A stretch of DNA of 64,000 nt from the NCBI GenBank assembly GCA_052174535.1, contig JBQMRQ010000019.1, positions 1 to 64,000 on the forward strand, in the 5' to 3' direction. The notes beneath the pieces were generated by a model that worked only from the letters and a program-made list of their open reading frames with translations, was not told the origin of the DNA and did not search any database. The translations under genes were made by a program, and so were the position numbers. This document shows positions 1 to 10,965 of this stretch, in pieces. How positions within the stretch are numbered: the stretch's first letter is position 1; every line of letters starts with the position of its first letter. The stretch comes from Arsenophonus sp052174535 (lineage in GTDB: Bacteria; Pseudomonadota; Gammaproteobacteria; Enterobacterales; Enterobacteriaceae).

Positions 1-85
1 AGGATAAACTAGATTCCTAGTCTTCTTCTATTTTTAACTAATTAAAAACAAAATCAGTGACAAACTATATTATTTTTCTTCTTCA

Positions 86-705
86 CTATTGCGAGCAATA
101 GACTCAAAATCGTTTTCATTAAGCTATCGCTGTTTCAGCCTGATTATGATCCTGGAGCCAGAGAGGAGATCATGTGATTTTTACCGTGAAAGCGTATCCA
201 GAGCTTTCTGAAATTAACGATGTATTTGTATTTACAGATAAGCCCATACAAACTAAGCACTCTTCATCGCTTTTGTACGCCTTAGATAAGGCAGAAAGAA
301 GCTTCTTGAAGCATATTTTTATTCCGGTTGCGCCCAACATCATCCCAGGCCTATTAGGCGCTTTAATTTCAACATTACTTATAATAATCTGTATAAGTCT
401 CTATGGCAATAATCGTTATAGAAAAAAGTAATGAACAGTTAACAAGACGGCGTTCAGTATCTTGTCCAGAAAATAGCTTTGAGCTTCGCCTTAACAGCGG
501 TGTCTATCAGCTTCCTTGGGACCATTATAGATAAGTTCATGCAAGCAAAGAATCAGAAGATGATATCTAGTTTTCGCGAATAACCTTAGGGTAGATTTTT
601 TATGGCATATTCATCTATCTGCTATTGAAATGATTCATAAAATGAATCAGATAGGATAGACGCTAGCATCTCAAAAATCTTATATATCAGAAATAAGCAT
701 AACTC
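86..705 (-). mobile_element. Truncated IS256-family (Mutator) relic, copy A
   Basis: Decayed 5' half of the IS256-type element that recurs throughout this window, in minus orientation. The outer end is at 685-705, where the reverse complement reads as the shared GAGTTATGCTTATTTCTG terminus. It shares with the other copies the stretch encoding the transposase N-terminal part (around 240-600), but stop codons and frameshifts break it. The inner part is missing: similarity fades near position 86. The reading frame at 174-431 is an accident of decay and not a gene. Confidence 0.75.
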
Positions 706-734
706 GATAGATCTTTATTATTATATTTTTTCCT

Positions 735-850
735 CAACTTATATCTCTTAGTAATCCTATCCCTTCCATAAATAGGGATGTATGATAAAAGTCCATATAA
801 TGGATTCTGAGCAAATAGATAAGATAGAAGAGTAAAATATTAAAAAATAA
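735..850. repeat. Small dispersed hairpin-containing repeat, copy 1
   Basis: Resembles 26010-26110 and 30695-30775. All three have a CTCARTAGTCCT-like lead, a short inverted repeat (here ATCCC...GGGAT around 765-780) and a trailing ATAAAAGTC-like stretch. Each lies just outside another mobile-element relic. It may be a terminal piece of an element I cannot name. The similarity was aligned by eye and is weak. Confidence 0.35.
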
Positions 851-933
851 AATGATATAACAAAAAAGTCTACAACAAGTGCAGCTTCTAATTTAGAGAA
901 TTGTACATAATTATCTAAGAAATCAATCATAAA

Positions 934-2808
934 TTACTCTATTCGGCCTAAATCAATTTTAGCCTTATTACGTAAATTTAACATAAGTAATTCAATCATC
1001 ACATTGCCAAGTATCATTTCATGATGTTTGGAAAAGATCTTTAATTCAGTTTTTGTCGGTTGTCCTTGAATAACTTTTATCAATTGAATAATAATTAAAT
1101 TATCTTTGGTATCTTTGGTGCTAAGATAAGTCGATGCACCCCCTTTAGGGATTGGCATTTGAAAAATATGCTCAGCTAATGAATTATTTTGATCAAAACG
1201 CTTAATGATCTTAGCTTTACCAAATGTAATATTCTGTTTTAGTAAAGCTGCGTCACCACCTACACCTTGTTTTAATGCTATCAGTAATTTATTACCATCT
1301 GATTTCATCTCTTTTGTAGCCTTATTAAGCTTTACTAATTCAGCTACTGTTTTTTTTACCTCATTAAATGATTGCGTTACCTCTGGTTTATATTTTTCAA
1401 CTCGAATAATAAATGCACGCTCAGCATCGATGTTAATAACATCTGAATTAATATTTATTATCCTATTTTTATCTACTAAGTTACTATTAAATATGGCATT
1501 AGCCACCTTATCAAATTTTATTTCTTCAGGGAGATTATTACGACTAAACCAATCTGTAGTTACTGCTTTAATACCAGTAACTTTTTCAGTAGTTATTAAA
1601 GATTCGTTATCATCTATTGCCGCACGCCTTGCAGTTTGTTGTAGTGAATAAAATGCATTAATGGCTTTTTCATTTTTTATGATATTAGCAATCTCACCTT
1701 TTACTGACTGAAAAGGTTTTATAAATTCAGGTTTAATATCATCAAGACGAAATATAATATAATTAGTAGTCGATTTTATTATGCTAGAAACTTGTTCTTT
1801 TTTAATTAGATTCGCAGCAATAATTTCACTTGGCGTTGAAGCTGTTTCCATCCAACCTAGAGCCCCATTATTTGCTGCACTAAATTTATCTGTTGATTTT
1901 TCGGCAACTAATTGCTTAAAATTAACTCCTTTAGCTAAAGCTTTAGCAACGGAATCAGCTTCTTTTTCTGTTGCCAATTGAATCATACTGTAATGTTTTT
2001 GCGCTGGCTGAATAAAATTAGTTATATTTTTCTCATAATAGCTTTTCAGCTCCTCATCTTTGATAAATAGTTTATTACGTTGAGAAGCAACATCTAACTT
2101 AATATAACTAACCTGTACCTGTTCTGGTGAAATAAAACTGTTTTTATGTGTATCATAGTAATTTTGTAACTCTTTATCTGTAACTATTTGTTTAGACTGA
2201 TAGTCTGCAAGGGCTATAGTTGCTATTTTTACTTCACGTTGCTGTAAAAGTAACTCAGCATAGGATTTAATTTCTTCAGGTAAGGAAAATTCATTCGTCA
2301 CATATATTTTCCTGAGTTGACGATTAATTAAATTATATAGTATTTCTTGAGCAAAATCATCGGCATTAATATTATTTTTATATAAAATAGTTTGGTATTT
2401 TTTACTATCAAAATGCCCGTTTATTTGAAATATAGGCATGTTGTAGATATCCTGTTTAATTTGATTATCACTTGCCGTTAAACCCAATTGATATGAATAT
2501 TGATTAAGTAATGTTACGCTAATTAAACGTTCTAAAGCTTGACGCCGCAATATCTGTATTTCTTTCTCATTACCGGCAATTTTAGAAAATTCATCACCAA
2601 GTCGCTCTTGTAACGCTTGTTTTTCTTGTTGAAAAGCTTTATGTAATTGAAATTGACTAATTTCTGTGCCATTCACTTTCACTACGTGATTATTTGAAAC
2701 ACCAATCAAATAACTACCAACTCCCGTAAGCAAAAAGGATAAGATAATAATCACAAATACTATTTTGAATACAGGACTATACGCCACCGTGCGTAGGGTA
2801 TCCATCAT
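934..2808 (-). CDS. ppiD: Periplasmic peptidyl-prolyl isomerase / chaperone PpiD
   Basis: Inner-membrane-anchored periplasmic folding factor that works beside the Sec translocon on newly exported proteins. The start is placed at 2808, giving 624 residues against 623 in E. coli. The protein then begins MMDTLRTVA like E. coli, and an AAGGAG site lies 12-15 bases upstream; the open frame extends further upstream, but that part has no family support. A short cytoplasmic N-terminus is followed by one membrane segment (about residues 14-36). Next come SurA-like N-terminal helices, a parvulin-like domain (about 230-355, with the typical GALGWM motif) and a long C-terminal region. In enterobacteria the order is lon-hupB-ppiD; here hupB between them is dead and an IS256 relic (2979-4397) separates ppiD from lon. 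The frame is intact. Confidence 0.95.
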   Translation of the reverse strand: MMDTLRTVAYSPVFKIVFVIIILSFLLTGVGSYLIGVSNNHVVKVNGTEISQFQLHKAFQQEKQALQERLGDEFSKIAGNEKEIQILRRQALERLISVTLLNQYSYQLGLTASDNQIKQDIYNMPIFQINGHFDSKKYQTILYKNNINADDFAQEILYNLINRQLRKIYVTNEFSLPEEIKSYAELLLQQREVKIATIALADYQSKQIVTDKELQNYYDTHKNSFISPEQVQVSYIKLDVASQRNKLFIKDEELKSYYEKNITNFIQPAQKHYSMIQLATEKEADSVAKALAKGVNFKQLVAEKSTDKFSAANNGALGWMETASTPSEIIAANLIKKEQVSSIIKSTTNYIIFRLDDIKPEFIKPFQSVKGEIANIIKNEKAINAFYSLQQTARRAAIDDNESLITTEKVTGIKAVTTDWFSRNNLPEEIKFDKVANAIFNSNLVDKNRIININSDVINIDAERAFIIRVEKYKPEVTQSFNEVKKTVAELVKLNKATKEMKSDGNKLLIALKQGVGGDAALLKQNITFGKAKIIKRFDQNNSLAEHIFQMPIPKGGASTYLSTKDTKDNLIIIQLIKVIQGQPTKTELKIFSKHHEMILGNVMIELLMLNLRNKAKIDLGRIE

Positions 2809-2978
2809 AATGATGATGATCTCCTTTTTAGTCAAAAGTAATAGATTTATAATTATAATACGGTATCTTAGCTTATAAAAAGCATCATCTTTAATGTGAT
2901 GCACTCGATTCTAATTTATTAGAATAAATCATTTGTTTTTAGTTTATCTGTTAAGAGTATATCATAATTTTATTTTTA

Positions 2979-4397
2979 AGTTATGATTATTTTTAGTGTA
3001 TTGGTTCTGAAAATGGTAGAGTGGCGTATTCTGATGATTAATTTTATAATAATTTCAACAACAGAGAGATGATATGCCATGAAAAATTTAGTCTACAGGT
3101 AGATACAAAACTAGATATTACTCTAAAAAAGATGGGGTCTTCTTGAATCAATTCATCCATAATGCTATGCCAGGCATCTGATAGCATCGTTTTTAAGACG
3201 GAGCTCGAATCTATATTGCAAGAACATGATCAATTACGTCGATTTCTTAATAGGTGTTTAAGACCTGTTATGCGTATGGTTATTTGCTGAAACGAGTAAT
3301 ATAGATTAGTATTGGCGATGTTGAGATTAAAGTGCTTAATGTTAAAAAAGAAGATCTAAGCAGGAATGAAATATACTTCAACAGTTCCTTGCTGCCACCT
3401 TATCTAAGGCGTGTAAAATCGTCAAAAAATTACTACTAATAATTGTATCTGTAAAACATTTTTATTAATTATTTTCACGAAGCTCTGTGTGGCGCTTATT
3501 AATGAAAAGCACATGCCTCTCTGTTTAGTGCCATTAACAGACTGAAATAGCAATAGCCTGTATAATTTTTATTCTATACTATCTATTACGTTCATTACTT
3601 GACGGAAGACATATCCTATTTTATCAGGAAAACTAATTTCTTTTACTTTTTTATAATTTTTGGCAGGAGACTGCGCATTAACATAAAGGAGCTCGTGATG
3701 GTCAAAGATGGTTATCGAGAGTCAGAAGTAAACTTGGGCATAACTTTTTAATAGATGGTGAGCGTGTTATTTAACCATATACTTCCAGATTTGCTACAAG
3801 AGACTGTGACCTTGTTTTCGAAATGAAATGATAAAGATATTTCAGGATACCTCCAACACCAACGATGCTGGGTATACAAAACAGCAGTTGATTTGTCGCC
3901 TTTACCACACAAAATGTATGCAGAACCAAAATTTAAAGATGAGCTTGTGCGGGTGGGAGATCAGTTCTGGCTAACAGAAAACCGTGATGCCGATTAATAA
4001 AGCTTTTTGATATTTTGTTAGCAAGCTCTTCAGTATTTCTTTCAGAAAATGAAGATATTGGAGAAATAGCGAAAATAATAGCTGGTATTCCTATAACGCC
4101 CTGTCAACGTGCTGTTTGATTCAATCAGACGATCAATTCGATTAATTATTTTGCGACAATGATGCTATGAAGCTGACGTGAGAAGCGCTGTAGTTTAAAA
4201 ATAACCTTTTCAATGGTATTTAAGACTGTTATAGTCTGTTCAGAAAAGTTGGAATGCTGCGGCTAATGGTGATGGGATTTGACCATGTTGACCATAGAGA
4301 TAAGCAAAATCTAATTTAAGGGTAGAGAACAGATTTACAAAATTTCAGAGTAGAATTTAGCCTGATGACCGATAAACACCTAGATTTGCTGATATTC
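2979..4397 (+). mobile_element. Near full-length decayed IS256-family element, copy B
   Basis: Degenerate copy with both ends visible: a left end like GAGTTATACTCATTTCTGG near 2980 and a right end near 4375-4397 that is its imperfect inverted repeat. Read on the plus strand with frame changes, conceptual pieces match an IS256/Mutator transposase, for example VKDGYRESE near 3700. It lies directly beside the remains of the hupB C-terminus, so its insertion could have started the loss of hupB. No transposase frame survives. Confidence 0.8.
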
Positions 4398-4414
4398 TTA
4401 TTTTTTCCTTATAG

Positions 4415-4710
4415 TCTATAAAAGCATCCTTTAATCCTTTCTTGACGTTAAATAACGCTGCCTTAGTAGCAATAATTTTTATTATTTATCTATTTTAATA
4501 TGCTGATTATCAACAGATTCATATTACGATATTTAACTTCAAAAGAGCTATAATCTATTAACTGAACTTTATTTATTTTTTAAGAATTAAAGATTTAATT
4601 TCATTAAATATATTTAATACACTTTTAGTGATTGATTTAATAAAAGTCTTTATTTTTCAATTTTAGCTACTAGATACACTAGCTATTTCTTTTCACGCCT
4701 ATTATCCCTA
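4415..4710 (-). pseudogene. hupB: Relic of DNA-binding protein HU-beta
   Basis: Between lon and ppiD, exactly where enterobacteria carry hupB. On the minus strand, pieces in different frames align with HU-beta. VQLIDYSSFEVKYRN corresponds to DVALVGFGTFAVKERA. Further on, KIIATKAALFNVKKGLKDA corresponds to the C-terminal TIAAAKVPSFRAGKALKDA. An upstream stretch fits the helical N-terminus. Several stops and frameshifts interrupt it. The IS256 relic (copy B) ends about 20 bases past the C-terminus. HU-alpha, if present elsewhere, would have to supply HU function. Confidence 0.75.
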
Positions 4711-4944
4711 TTTTATTAATTATGGTTTGAATAAACATATTCCTAACAGTTTATAAAAAGATGATGTTATCATTTTATGATGATAAAATGTGGCAATAAA
4801 AGATTTTACATATAAATAATTATAGATTTTATACTTAAATTGTTTAGTAGTGAAAAATTTATAAACAAATTTAAGATTTATTACCTTTAAATTTATGTTA
4901 TGTCATTAATAGATAAGAATATCTCTTAGTCACTTCCAACCAAT

Positions 4945-7275
4945 CTAAAAGGGTGGATTTTGTAATGCAATGGAAAAAACCTCTTCAACTGTTTTTACCG
5001 GGTAGATTTTTAAATCTGCAATAATATTTATGGGTATTTCTTCCAAATCTCGCCGATTTTCATCGGGAATTAGGACAATTTTTATACCACCACGGTGAAC
5101 TGCTAATAGTTTTTCTTTTAAACCACCAATAGGTAACACTAACCCTCGTAATGTTATCTCTCCAGTCATCGCTACGTCTGCTCGTACAGGATTACCAGTT
5201 AAACAAGAAACTAATGCTGTGCACATTGCAATTCCTGCACTAGGTCCATCTTTTGGTGTTGCTCCCTCAGGGACGTGCACATGAATATCCCGTTTTTCGT
5301 AAAAATCAGGGTTAATACCTAGCTTTTCTGCTCTCGCCCGAACTGCAGTTAACGCAGTTTGAATCGATTCTTGCATAACTTCACCTAACGATCCGGTATA
5401 GGTGAGTTTACCTTTTCCTGGTACACAAGCCGTTTCAATAGTTAATAAATCGCCACCAGCTTCTGTCCAAGCTAAACCTGTCACTTGACCTATACGGTTT
5501 TCGGTATCAGCACGACCATAATCAACTTTACGCACACCAAGATAGTTTTTTAAATTATCTTCCTTAATAAGAAGGTGTTTTAATAATTTATCCATCAGTA
5601 GAGATTTTACTGCTTTACGACATAATTTAGAAATTTCACGTTCTAAACCGCGAACACCAGCCTCACGGGTATAATAACGAATTATACCAATAATTGCACT
5701 ATCGTCAATCGTAAGCTCACCTTTTTTTAAAGCATTTCGTTGAATTTGTTTAGGTAACAAATGTTTTTTCGCAATATTGAGTTTTTCATCTTCGGTGTAA
5801 CCTGAGAGACGAATAACTTCCATACGATCTAATAATGGTGCTGGAATCTTCATCGAGTTTGAAGTTGCAACAAACATTACATCAGAAAGGTCATAATCAA
5901 CTTCTAAATAGTGATCATTGAACGCAACATTCTGTTCTGGATCAAGTACTTCAAGTAAAGCTGAAGCTGGATCACCACGCATATCTGAGGACATTTTGTC
6001 AATTTCATCTAATAAAAATAAGGGGTTATTAACACCTACTTTTGCCATCTTTTGAATGAGTTTTCCAGGCATAGATCCAATATAAGTTCGTCTGTGTCCA
6101 CGAATTTCTGCTTCATCTCTAATACCACCAAGTGCCATACGAATATATTTACGACCTGTTGCTTTAGCAATCGATTGACCCAATGATGTTTTACCAACAC
6201 CAGGCGGTCCTACCAAACATAAAATTGCTCCTTTAATTTTACTCACACGACTCTGTACAGCTAGATATTCAAGAATACGTTCCTTAACACGTTCTAAACC
6301 ATAATGATCGCTATCCAGTGTTTCTTGAGCTTTCAATAAATCTTTTTTAACTTTACTACGAGCATTCCATGGAACTTGCACCATCCAATCAATATAGCTC
6401 CGTAAAACTGTCGCTTCAGCAGACATAGGCGACATCATTTTCAATTTCTGTAATTCTGCTTCTGATTTTTGCTGAGCTTCCTTTGGCATTTTAACTTCTT
6501 CGATTTTGCGTTTGAACATTTCATATTCATCAGGTGCATCTTCCATCTCACCTAATTCTTTTTGAATTGCTTTCATTTGCTCATTTAAATAGTATTCGCG
6601 CTGACTTTTCTCCATCTGTTTTTTAACGCGATTACGAATACGTTTTTCAACCTGCAGTAGATCAATTTCAGATTCCATAATTGCCATCAAATATTCAAGG
6701 CGCTCAGCCACATCCGTCATTTCTAATACACGTTGTTTATCAGCTAATTTTAATGGCATATGGGAAGCGATTGTGTCAGCCAATTTATCCGATTGTTCAA
6801 TAGAATGTAATGATGTTAATACTTCAGGCGGGATCTTTTTATTAAGTTTAATATAACCTTCAAACTGATTAACTGTTGTTCGATTTAAGACTTCCTGCTC
6901 TTTTTCATCAACAGCCGGAGAATTAAAACACTCAGCCTGTGCAATAAAATATTCCCCGTTATCTATTAGCGTAGTGATTTTTGTCCGACGCAAACCTTCA
7001 ACTAAGATTTTAACCGTACCATCTGGTAGTTTTAGCATCTGCAAAACAGAAGCAATTGTTCCTACAGAAAAAAGATCATTTATACCTGGTTCATTAGTTG
7101 ACGCTTCTTTTTGAGCTACTAACATGACTTGTTTATTATGATCCATTGCAGCTTCAAGACAGTGAATAGATTTCTCACGGCCAACAAACAATGGGATTAC
7201 CATATGTGGATAAACCACAACATCTCTCAGAGGTAGTACAGGAATTTCAATGCGTTCGGAATGCTCAAGATTCAT
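4945..7275 (-). CDS. lon: ATP-dependent Lon protease
   Basis: Hexameric cytoplasmic AAA+ serine protease that degrades misfolded and short-lived regulatory proteins. Length is 776 residues, only slightly shorter than E. coli (784) and collinear up to the last few residues. It has an N-terminal substrate domain (1-about 300), Walker A GPPGVGKT at about 356, Walker B with LLDEID, and a C-terminal protease domain. The catalytic serine lies in DGPSAGIAM (Ser679 by E. coli numbering) and the lysine in GGLKEKLLA (Lys722). The start matches the E. coli N-terminus. It lies downstream of clpX on the same strand with about 190 bases between. The short tail lacks the usual last residues but no catalytic element. 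Confidence 0.98.
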   Translation of the reverse strand: MNLEHSERIEIPVLPLRDVVVYPHMVIPLFVGREKSIHCLEAAMDHNKQVMLVAQKEASTNEPGINDLFSVGTIASVLQMLKLPDGTVKILVEGLRRTKITTLIDNGEYFIAQAECFNSPAVDEKEQEVLNRTTVNQFEGYIKLNKKIPPEVLTSLHSIEQSDKLADTIASHMPLKLADKQRVLEMTDVAERLEYLMAIMESEIDLLQVEKRIRNRVKKQMEKSQREYYLNEQMKAIQKELGEMEDAPDEYEMFKRKIEEVKMPKEAQQKSEAELQKLKMMSPMSAEATVLRSYIDWMVQVPWNARSKVKKDLLKAQETLDSDHYGLERVKERILEYLAVQSRVSKIKGAILCLVGPPGVGKTSLGQSIAKATGRKYIRMALGGIRDEAEIRGHRRTYIGSMPGKLIQKMAKVGVNNPLFLLDEIDKMSSDMRGDPASALLEVLDPEQNVAFNDHYLEVDYDLSDVMFVATSNSMKIPAPLLDRMEVIRLSGYTEDEKLNIAKKHLLPKQIQRNALKKGELTIDDSAIIGIIRYYTREAGVRGLEREISKLCRKAVKSLLMDKLLKHLLIKEDNLKNYLGVRKVDYGRADTENRIGQVTGLAWTEAGGDLLTIETACVPGKGKLTYTGSLGEVMQESIQTALTAVRARAEKLGINPDFYEKRDIHVHVPEGATPKDGPSAGIAMCTALVSCLTGNPVRADVAMTGEITLRGLVLPIGGLKEKLLAVHRGGIKIVLIPDENRRDLEEIPINIIADLKIYPVKTVEEVFSIALQNPPF

Positions 7276-7466
7276 AAGGTTCTCTCTTCTTTAACTTATT
7301 AAAATTTTATGGTTTCCTTAAAAATTTTGAGAAACCTTAGTTTAAATATAAAATTATATGGAAAGAAAATTTTTGATATTCAATAGCTTAAATTCTGAGA
7401 TTAAATCCATAATTAGGAAAAATTCTTGTTATGCATTATAAAATTCAATTAAAAAAGCATTTAAAT

Positions 7467-8753
7467 TTATTTTTCACCTGATGCTTGTTTATCAGACTGA
7501 CTATAAATCACTAAAGGTGCTGATTGACCGGTAATCACCATTTCATCAATCAGTATCTTCTCAACATGCTCCATTGATGGCAAATCATACATAATTTCTA
7601 GTAAAGTTCCTTCCACAATAGAGCGTAAACCACGTGCTCCCGTTTTCTTTGACAGGGCTTTTTTTGCAATTGCTTTCAATGCTTCTTCACGAAACTCTAA
7701 AAGAACACTTTCAAGTTCAAAAAGTGTTTGATATTGTTTAATTAACGCATTTTTAGGCTCTTTCAGAATCTGAATTAATGCTTCTTCACTTAATTCGCCT
7801 AAAGTAGCTATGACTGGTAAGCGACCAATAAATTCAGGAATCAAACCAAACTTAATTAAATCTTCCGGTTCCACTTGAGAAAGTAATTGACCTTCAGTCG
7901 CACGCTCAGATTCACTTTTCACCTCAGCTGAAAAACCAATACCTGAACACTTATTTAAGCGTTGGCCGATTACTTTATCAAGACCTGCAAATGTTCCACC
8001 ACAAATAAATAGAATTTTAGAAGTATCAACTTGCAAAAATTCTCGTTGTGGATGTTTACGGCCTCCTTGAGGAGGAACTGCAGCAATTGTACCTTCAATA
8101 AGCTTAAGTAGAGCTTGCTGAACACCTTCACCTGAAACATCTCGTGTAATTGACGGGTTGTCAGATTTGCGTGATATTTTATCAATTTCGTCAATATAGA
8201 CGATACCACACTGTGCTTTCTCTACGTCATAGTTACATTTTTGTAGAAGTTTTTGAATAATATTTTCTACATCATCACCAACATAACCTGCTTCCGTTAA
8301 TGTTGTCGCATCAGCTATGCTAAATGGTACATCCAGGTAACTAGCCAAAATTTCAGCTAATAGTGTCTTACCGCTGCCTGTGGGCCCTATAAGCAAAATA
8401 TTACTTTTACCTAGCTCTATCCTTTCAGCATTTATTCCTTTGTTAGAGATATTACGTAGACGTTTATAATGGTTATAAACAGCTACTGCCAATATTTTCT
8501 TTGCATTTTCTTGATCAATAACATAATCATCTAGATGATGCCGAATTTCATGGGGTGTCGGTAATACGCTGCGCTTACGATGTGGTAAAATCTCCTTAAC
8601 TTCTTCTCGAAGAATATCGTTACAAAGCTCAACACACTCATCACAGATATAAATTGACGGACCAGCAATTAATTTACGAACTTCGTGCTGGCTTTTTCCA
8701 CAGAATGAGCAGTATAGTAATTTTCCTGAACTTTGTTTGCGTTTATCTATCAT
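7467..8753 (-). CDS. clpX: ATP-dependent unfoldase ClpX
   Basis: AAA+ hexamer that recognises and unfolds substrates (including SsrA-tagged ones) and feeds them to ClpP. Length is 428 residues against 424 in E. coli. The N-terminal zinc-binding domain is complete: Cys15, Cys18, Cys37 and Cys40. Walker A GPTGSGKT is at 123-130, Walker B has IVYIDEID, and the CSGIGFSAE stretch contains the IGF loop that docks on ClpP. The start has a GAGG ribosome site eight bases upstream. Together with clpP (117 bases upstream) and lon it forms the standard clpP-clpX-lon cluster, all on the minus strand. Confidence 0.98.
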   Translation of the reverse strand: MIDKRKQSSGKLLYCSFCGKSQHEVRKLIAGPSIYICDECVELCNDILREEVKEILPHRKRSVLPTPHEIRHHLDDYVIDQENAKKILAVAVYNHYKRLRNISNKGINAERIELGKSNILLIGPTGSGKTLLAEILASYLDVPFSIADATTLTEAGYVGDDVENIIQKLLQKCNYDVEKAQCGIVYIDEIDKISRKSDNPSITRDVSGEGVQQALLKLIEGTIAAVPPQGGRKHPQREFLQVDTSKILFICGGTFAGLDKVIGQRLNKCSGIGFSAEVKSESERATEGQLLSQVEPEDLIKFGLIPEFIGRLPVIATLGELSEEALIQILKEPKNALIKQYQTLFELESVLLEFREEALKAIAKKALSKKTGARGLRSIVEGTLLEIMYDLPSMEHVEKILIDEMVITGQSAPLVIYSQSDKQASGEK

Positions 8754-8870
8754 TCAGATAACCTCACTTTTTTAACCATCACTCTAATTTTAGCTAAAGA
8801 GGGTAACAGAAAACTGTTACTAATTAATCACGTATATAACTATATCAGGCATGCTATGCATTTATGTAAA

Positions 8871-9494
8871 TTAATTACGATTAATATAAATTTTATCTAC
8901 CAAACCATAACTAACTGCTTCCTCTGCAGATAAAAAACGATCCCGTTCGGTATCATTCTCAATCTCTTTTATTTTTTTACCTGTATGTTTAGCCATTAAT
9001 TCATTCATACGCAATTTAATTTTTAAAATCTCTTTGGCGTGAATTTCGATATCCGATGCCTGCCCTTGAAATCCGCCTAAAGGTTGATGGATCATGACAC
9101 GAGAATTAGGTAAACAATAACGTTTTCCTTTAGTACCAGCAGTGAGTAAAAATGCGCTCATCGAACATGCTTGCCCAATACAAATCGTACTAATGTCAGG
9201 TTTAATGAATTGTATCGTGTCATAAATTGACATACCTGCTGTAATAACCCCGCCTGGTGAATTAATATAAAGATGCATGTCTTTATCAGGATTTTCAGCC
9301 TCCAAAAACAGCATTTGAGCAACCACTAAATTTGCCATGTGATCTTCAACATGACCAGTTAAAAAAATAATTCTTTCTTTAAGAAGGCGCGAATAAATAT
9401 CATAAGAACGTTCGCCACGTAAAGTTTGTTCGATTACTATTGGTACTAATGCCATATGCGGCTCAAGTTGATCTTGATTGTTATCATATGACAT
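8871..9494 (-). CDS. clpP: ATP-dependent Clp protease proteolytic subunit ClpP
   Basis: Tetradecameric serine peptidase of the ClpXP and ClpAP machines. Length is 207 residues, equal to the E. coli precursor. The triad is visible: Ser111 in ACSMSAF, His136 in MIHQPLGG and the aspartate in NDTERDRF near 185. The glycine-rich INSPGG loop is present. GGAGAT lies eight bases before the ATG. Upstream (higher coordinates), the usual partner tig is reduced to debris, and its terminator-like hairpin at 9581-9609 still lies between the two. Confidence 0.98.
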   Translation of the reverse strand: MSYDNNQDQLEPHMALVPIVIEQTLRGERSYDIYSRLLKERIIFLTGHVEDHMANLVVAQMLFLEAENPDKDMHLYINSPGGVITAGMSIYDTIQFIKPDISTICIGQACSMSAFLLTAGTKGKRYCLPNSRVMIHQPLGGFQGQASDIEIHAKEILKIKLRMNELMAKHTGKKIKEIENDTERDRFLSAEEAVSYGLVDKIYINRN

Positions 9495-9580
9495 TTTTCA
9501 TCTCCTAAATTAAATGTTTTATAGTAGCAAATTTATCTAAGTTATTCTTTTTTCTTGAAAAATAAAAAATTTTTAACGAT

Positions 9581-9609
9581 AAAACCCGTAGCATAAAACT
9601 ACGGGTTTT
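9581..9609 (-). terminator. Hairpin between dead tig and clpP
   Basis: Perfect 11-base stem: AAAACCCGTAG at 9581-9591 and CTACGGGTTTT at 9599-9609, with a 7-base loop. It lies just past the 3' end of the tig relic and before clpP, where the tig terminator would be. In minus orientation the right arm ends in TTTT and an AT-rich stretch follows. Its perfect pairing beside a ruined gene suggests it is still useful, or is young. Confidence 0.75.
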
Positions 9610-9629
9610 ATAAAAGTAAATAAAATATT

Positions 9630-10965
9630 AATTTACTTAGTAAGTAGATCATCTAAGACTGATTCATTAATTTTTAGAATTGAGTTTTTATTCATTACTT
9701 CTTACTTTTCTAATAAAAGTCAATGACTTGTTCTTTTATCGTCAAATTACAAAGACTATCTATTTATTCTTTTATTTTGTTATGTTATAGGATTCCATCA
9801 CTTCAGTAAGATTTTTATAAGCTAAAGCCATCTCTTCAATCAGTGATCAGTGATTTTACATGAATATCATTTTCAGTTAATGAGTTTTTATTGATATTCG
9901 ATTAATAATAAACCAACAATTACGCGATGTTTAACTATTCTTTAAATATTTCATGTGGTAATTCTAACACCTATTTTATTGTTATCAAAACGTCGTTCTG
10001 GTTGTTAACGTAGTACATTATTTATTGTTAATAACAACAGTAAGAGATTATTAATTTTATTTTCCTTAATTAAACCACCCATCAAGTATTTATATCTTAA
10101 TTCAATTACTAATAGCCGTTTTCAGCTCGCGCTCAATATTTTTATATACTTTTTACGTAAAGACTCCATTCAAACGTTAAGAATACTAAAATTCTTCATA
10201 AATTTCCGTCAGTTCTGGTAAGATGATAGGTTCACGTTTTTCATTTTTTAAAAGTGATAATAAATTAGCTGCTTTTACCTTTTAAATTCTCTGCGTGATA
10301 ATCAGCTAAAAATAGACATCGATGATAAATTTCTCATCTTCCTGATCATCCATATGTACCAGTTTAAAACTGTGGATCATATGATCCTAATTAATTCCCA
10401 GCATAAAGTTGCTCATATTACCACCTTTGAACACTTCATCGTCAATTGTGCTTTTAAAATTGATAGCACTTAGATCTACACTAACTTTTTATTTTGTCTT
10501 TTATTAAGTCAATTATTGTTTTCGTAATGTTTTCAGGATTCTGTTAATATCTTTATTTTTATAATAATAATTAGTTTTTAACTTTAAAATTTTATAAATC
10601 CTTTAATTCAATTTCTGGATAGACTTTAAATTCAACGGTCGATATAAATAAATCTTCACCTGTTTTAAACTGTTCAAATTGATATCTTATTTACTCTAGC
10701 TGAATTAATTTTTTGTTCTATAATTGCATTGATAAAATCACGCTGTCTTATATCGTCAAGAACATCCTTCAATACAGAAATACACATATTATTGCTTGTC
10801 AATATTTATTGATACTTTGCCTTTATAGAAACCATCAATGCACATTTTTAATGCATTACTGAATTCAGTATTCAGTAATTTTTAATATTGCTATTAGGAA
10901 TAGTAATTGTTATACGATATACCACTAAGCCTTGAATTGTTTCAACAGAAACTTAGATGTTGTTA
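9630..10965 (-). pseudogene. tig: Relic of trigger factor (ribosome-associated chaperone)
   Basis: Heavily frameshifted remains in the standard position between clpP and bolA. The N-terminus is recognisable near 10900-10960 on the minus strand: SVETIQGLVVYRITITI against SVETTQGLGRRVTITIA of E. coli. The C-terminal end is at about 9650-9850, where LIEEMALAYKNLTEVMESY matches LIEEMASAYEDPKEVIEFY. Pieces in between are out of frame. The spacing, about 1.3 kb, equals a full-length gene, so decay has been mostly by small changes rather than deletion. Confidence 0.85.

Noticed and set aside
1205..1981. Plus-strand open frames of 148 and 66 residues
   Set aside because: They lie opposite the intact ppiD gene and have no ribosome site or family features; they are antisense shadows.
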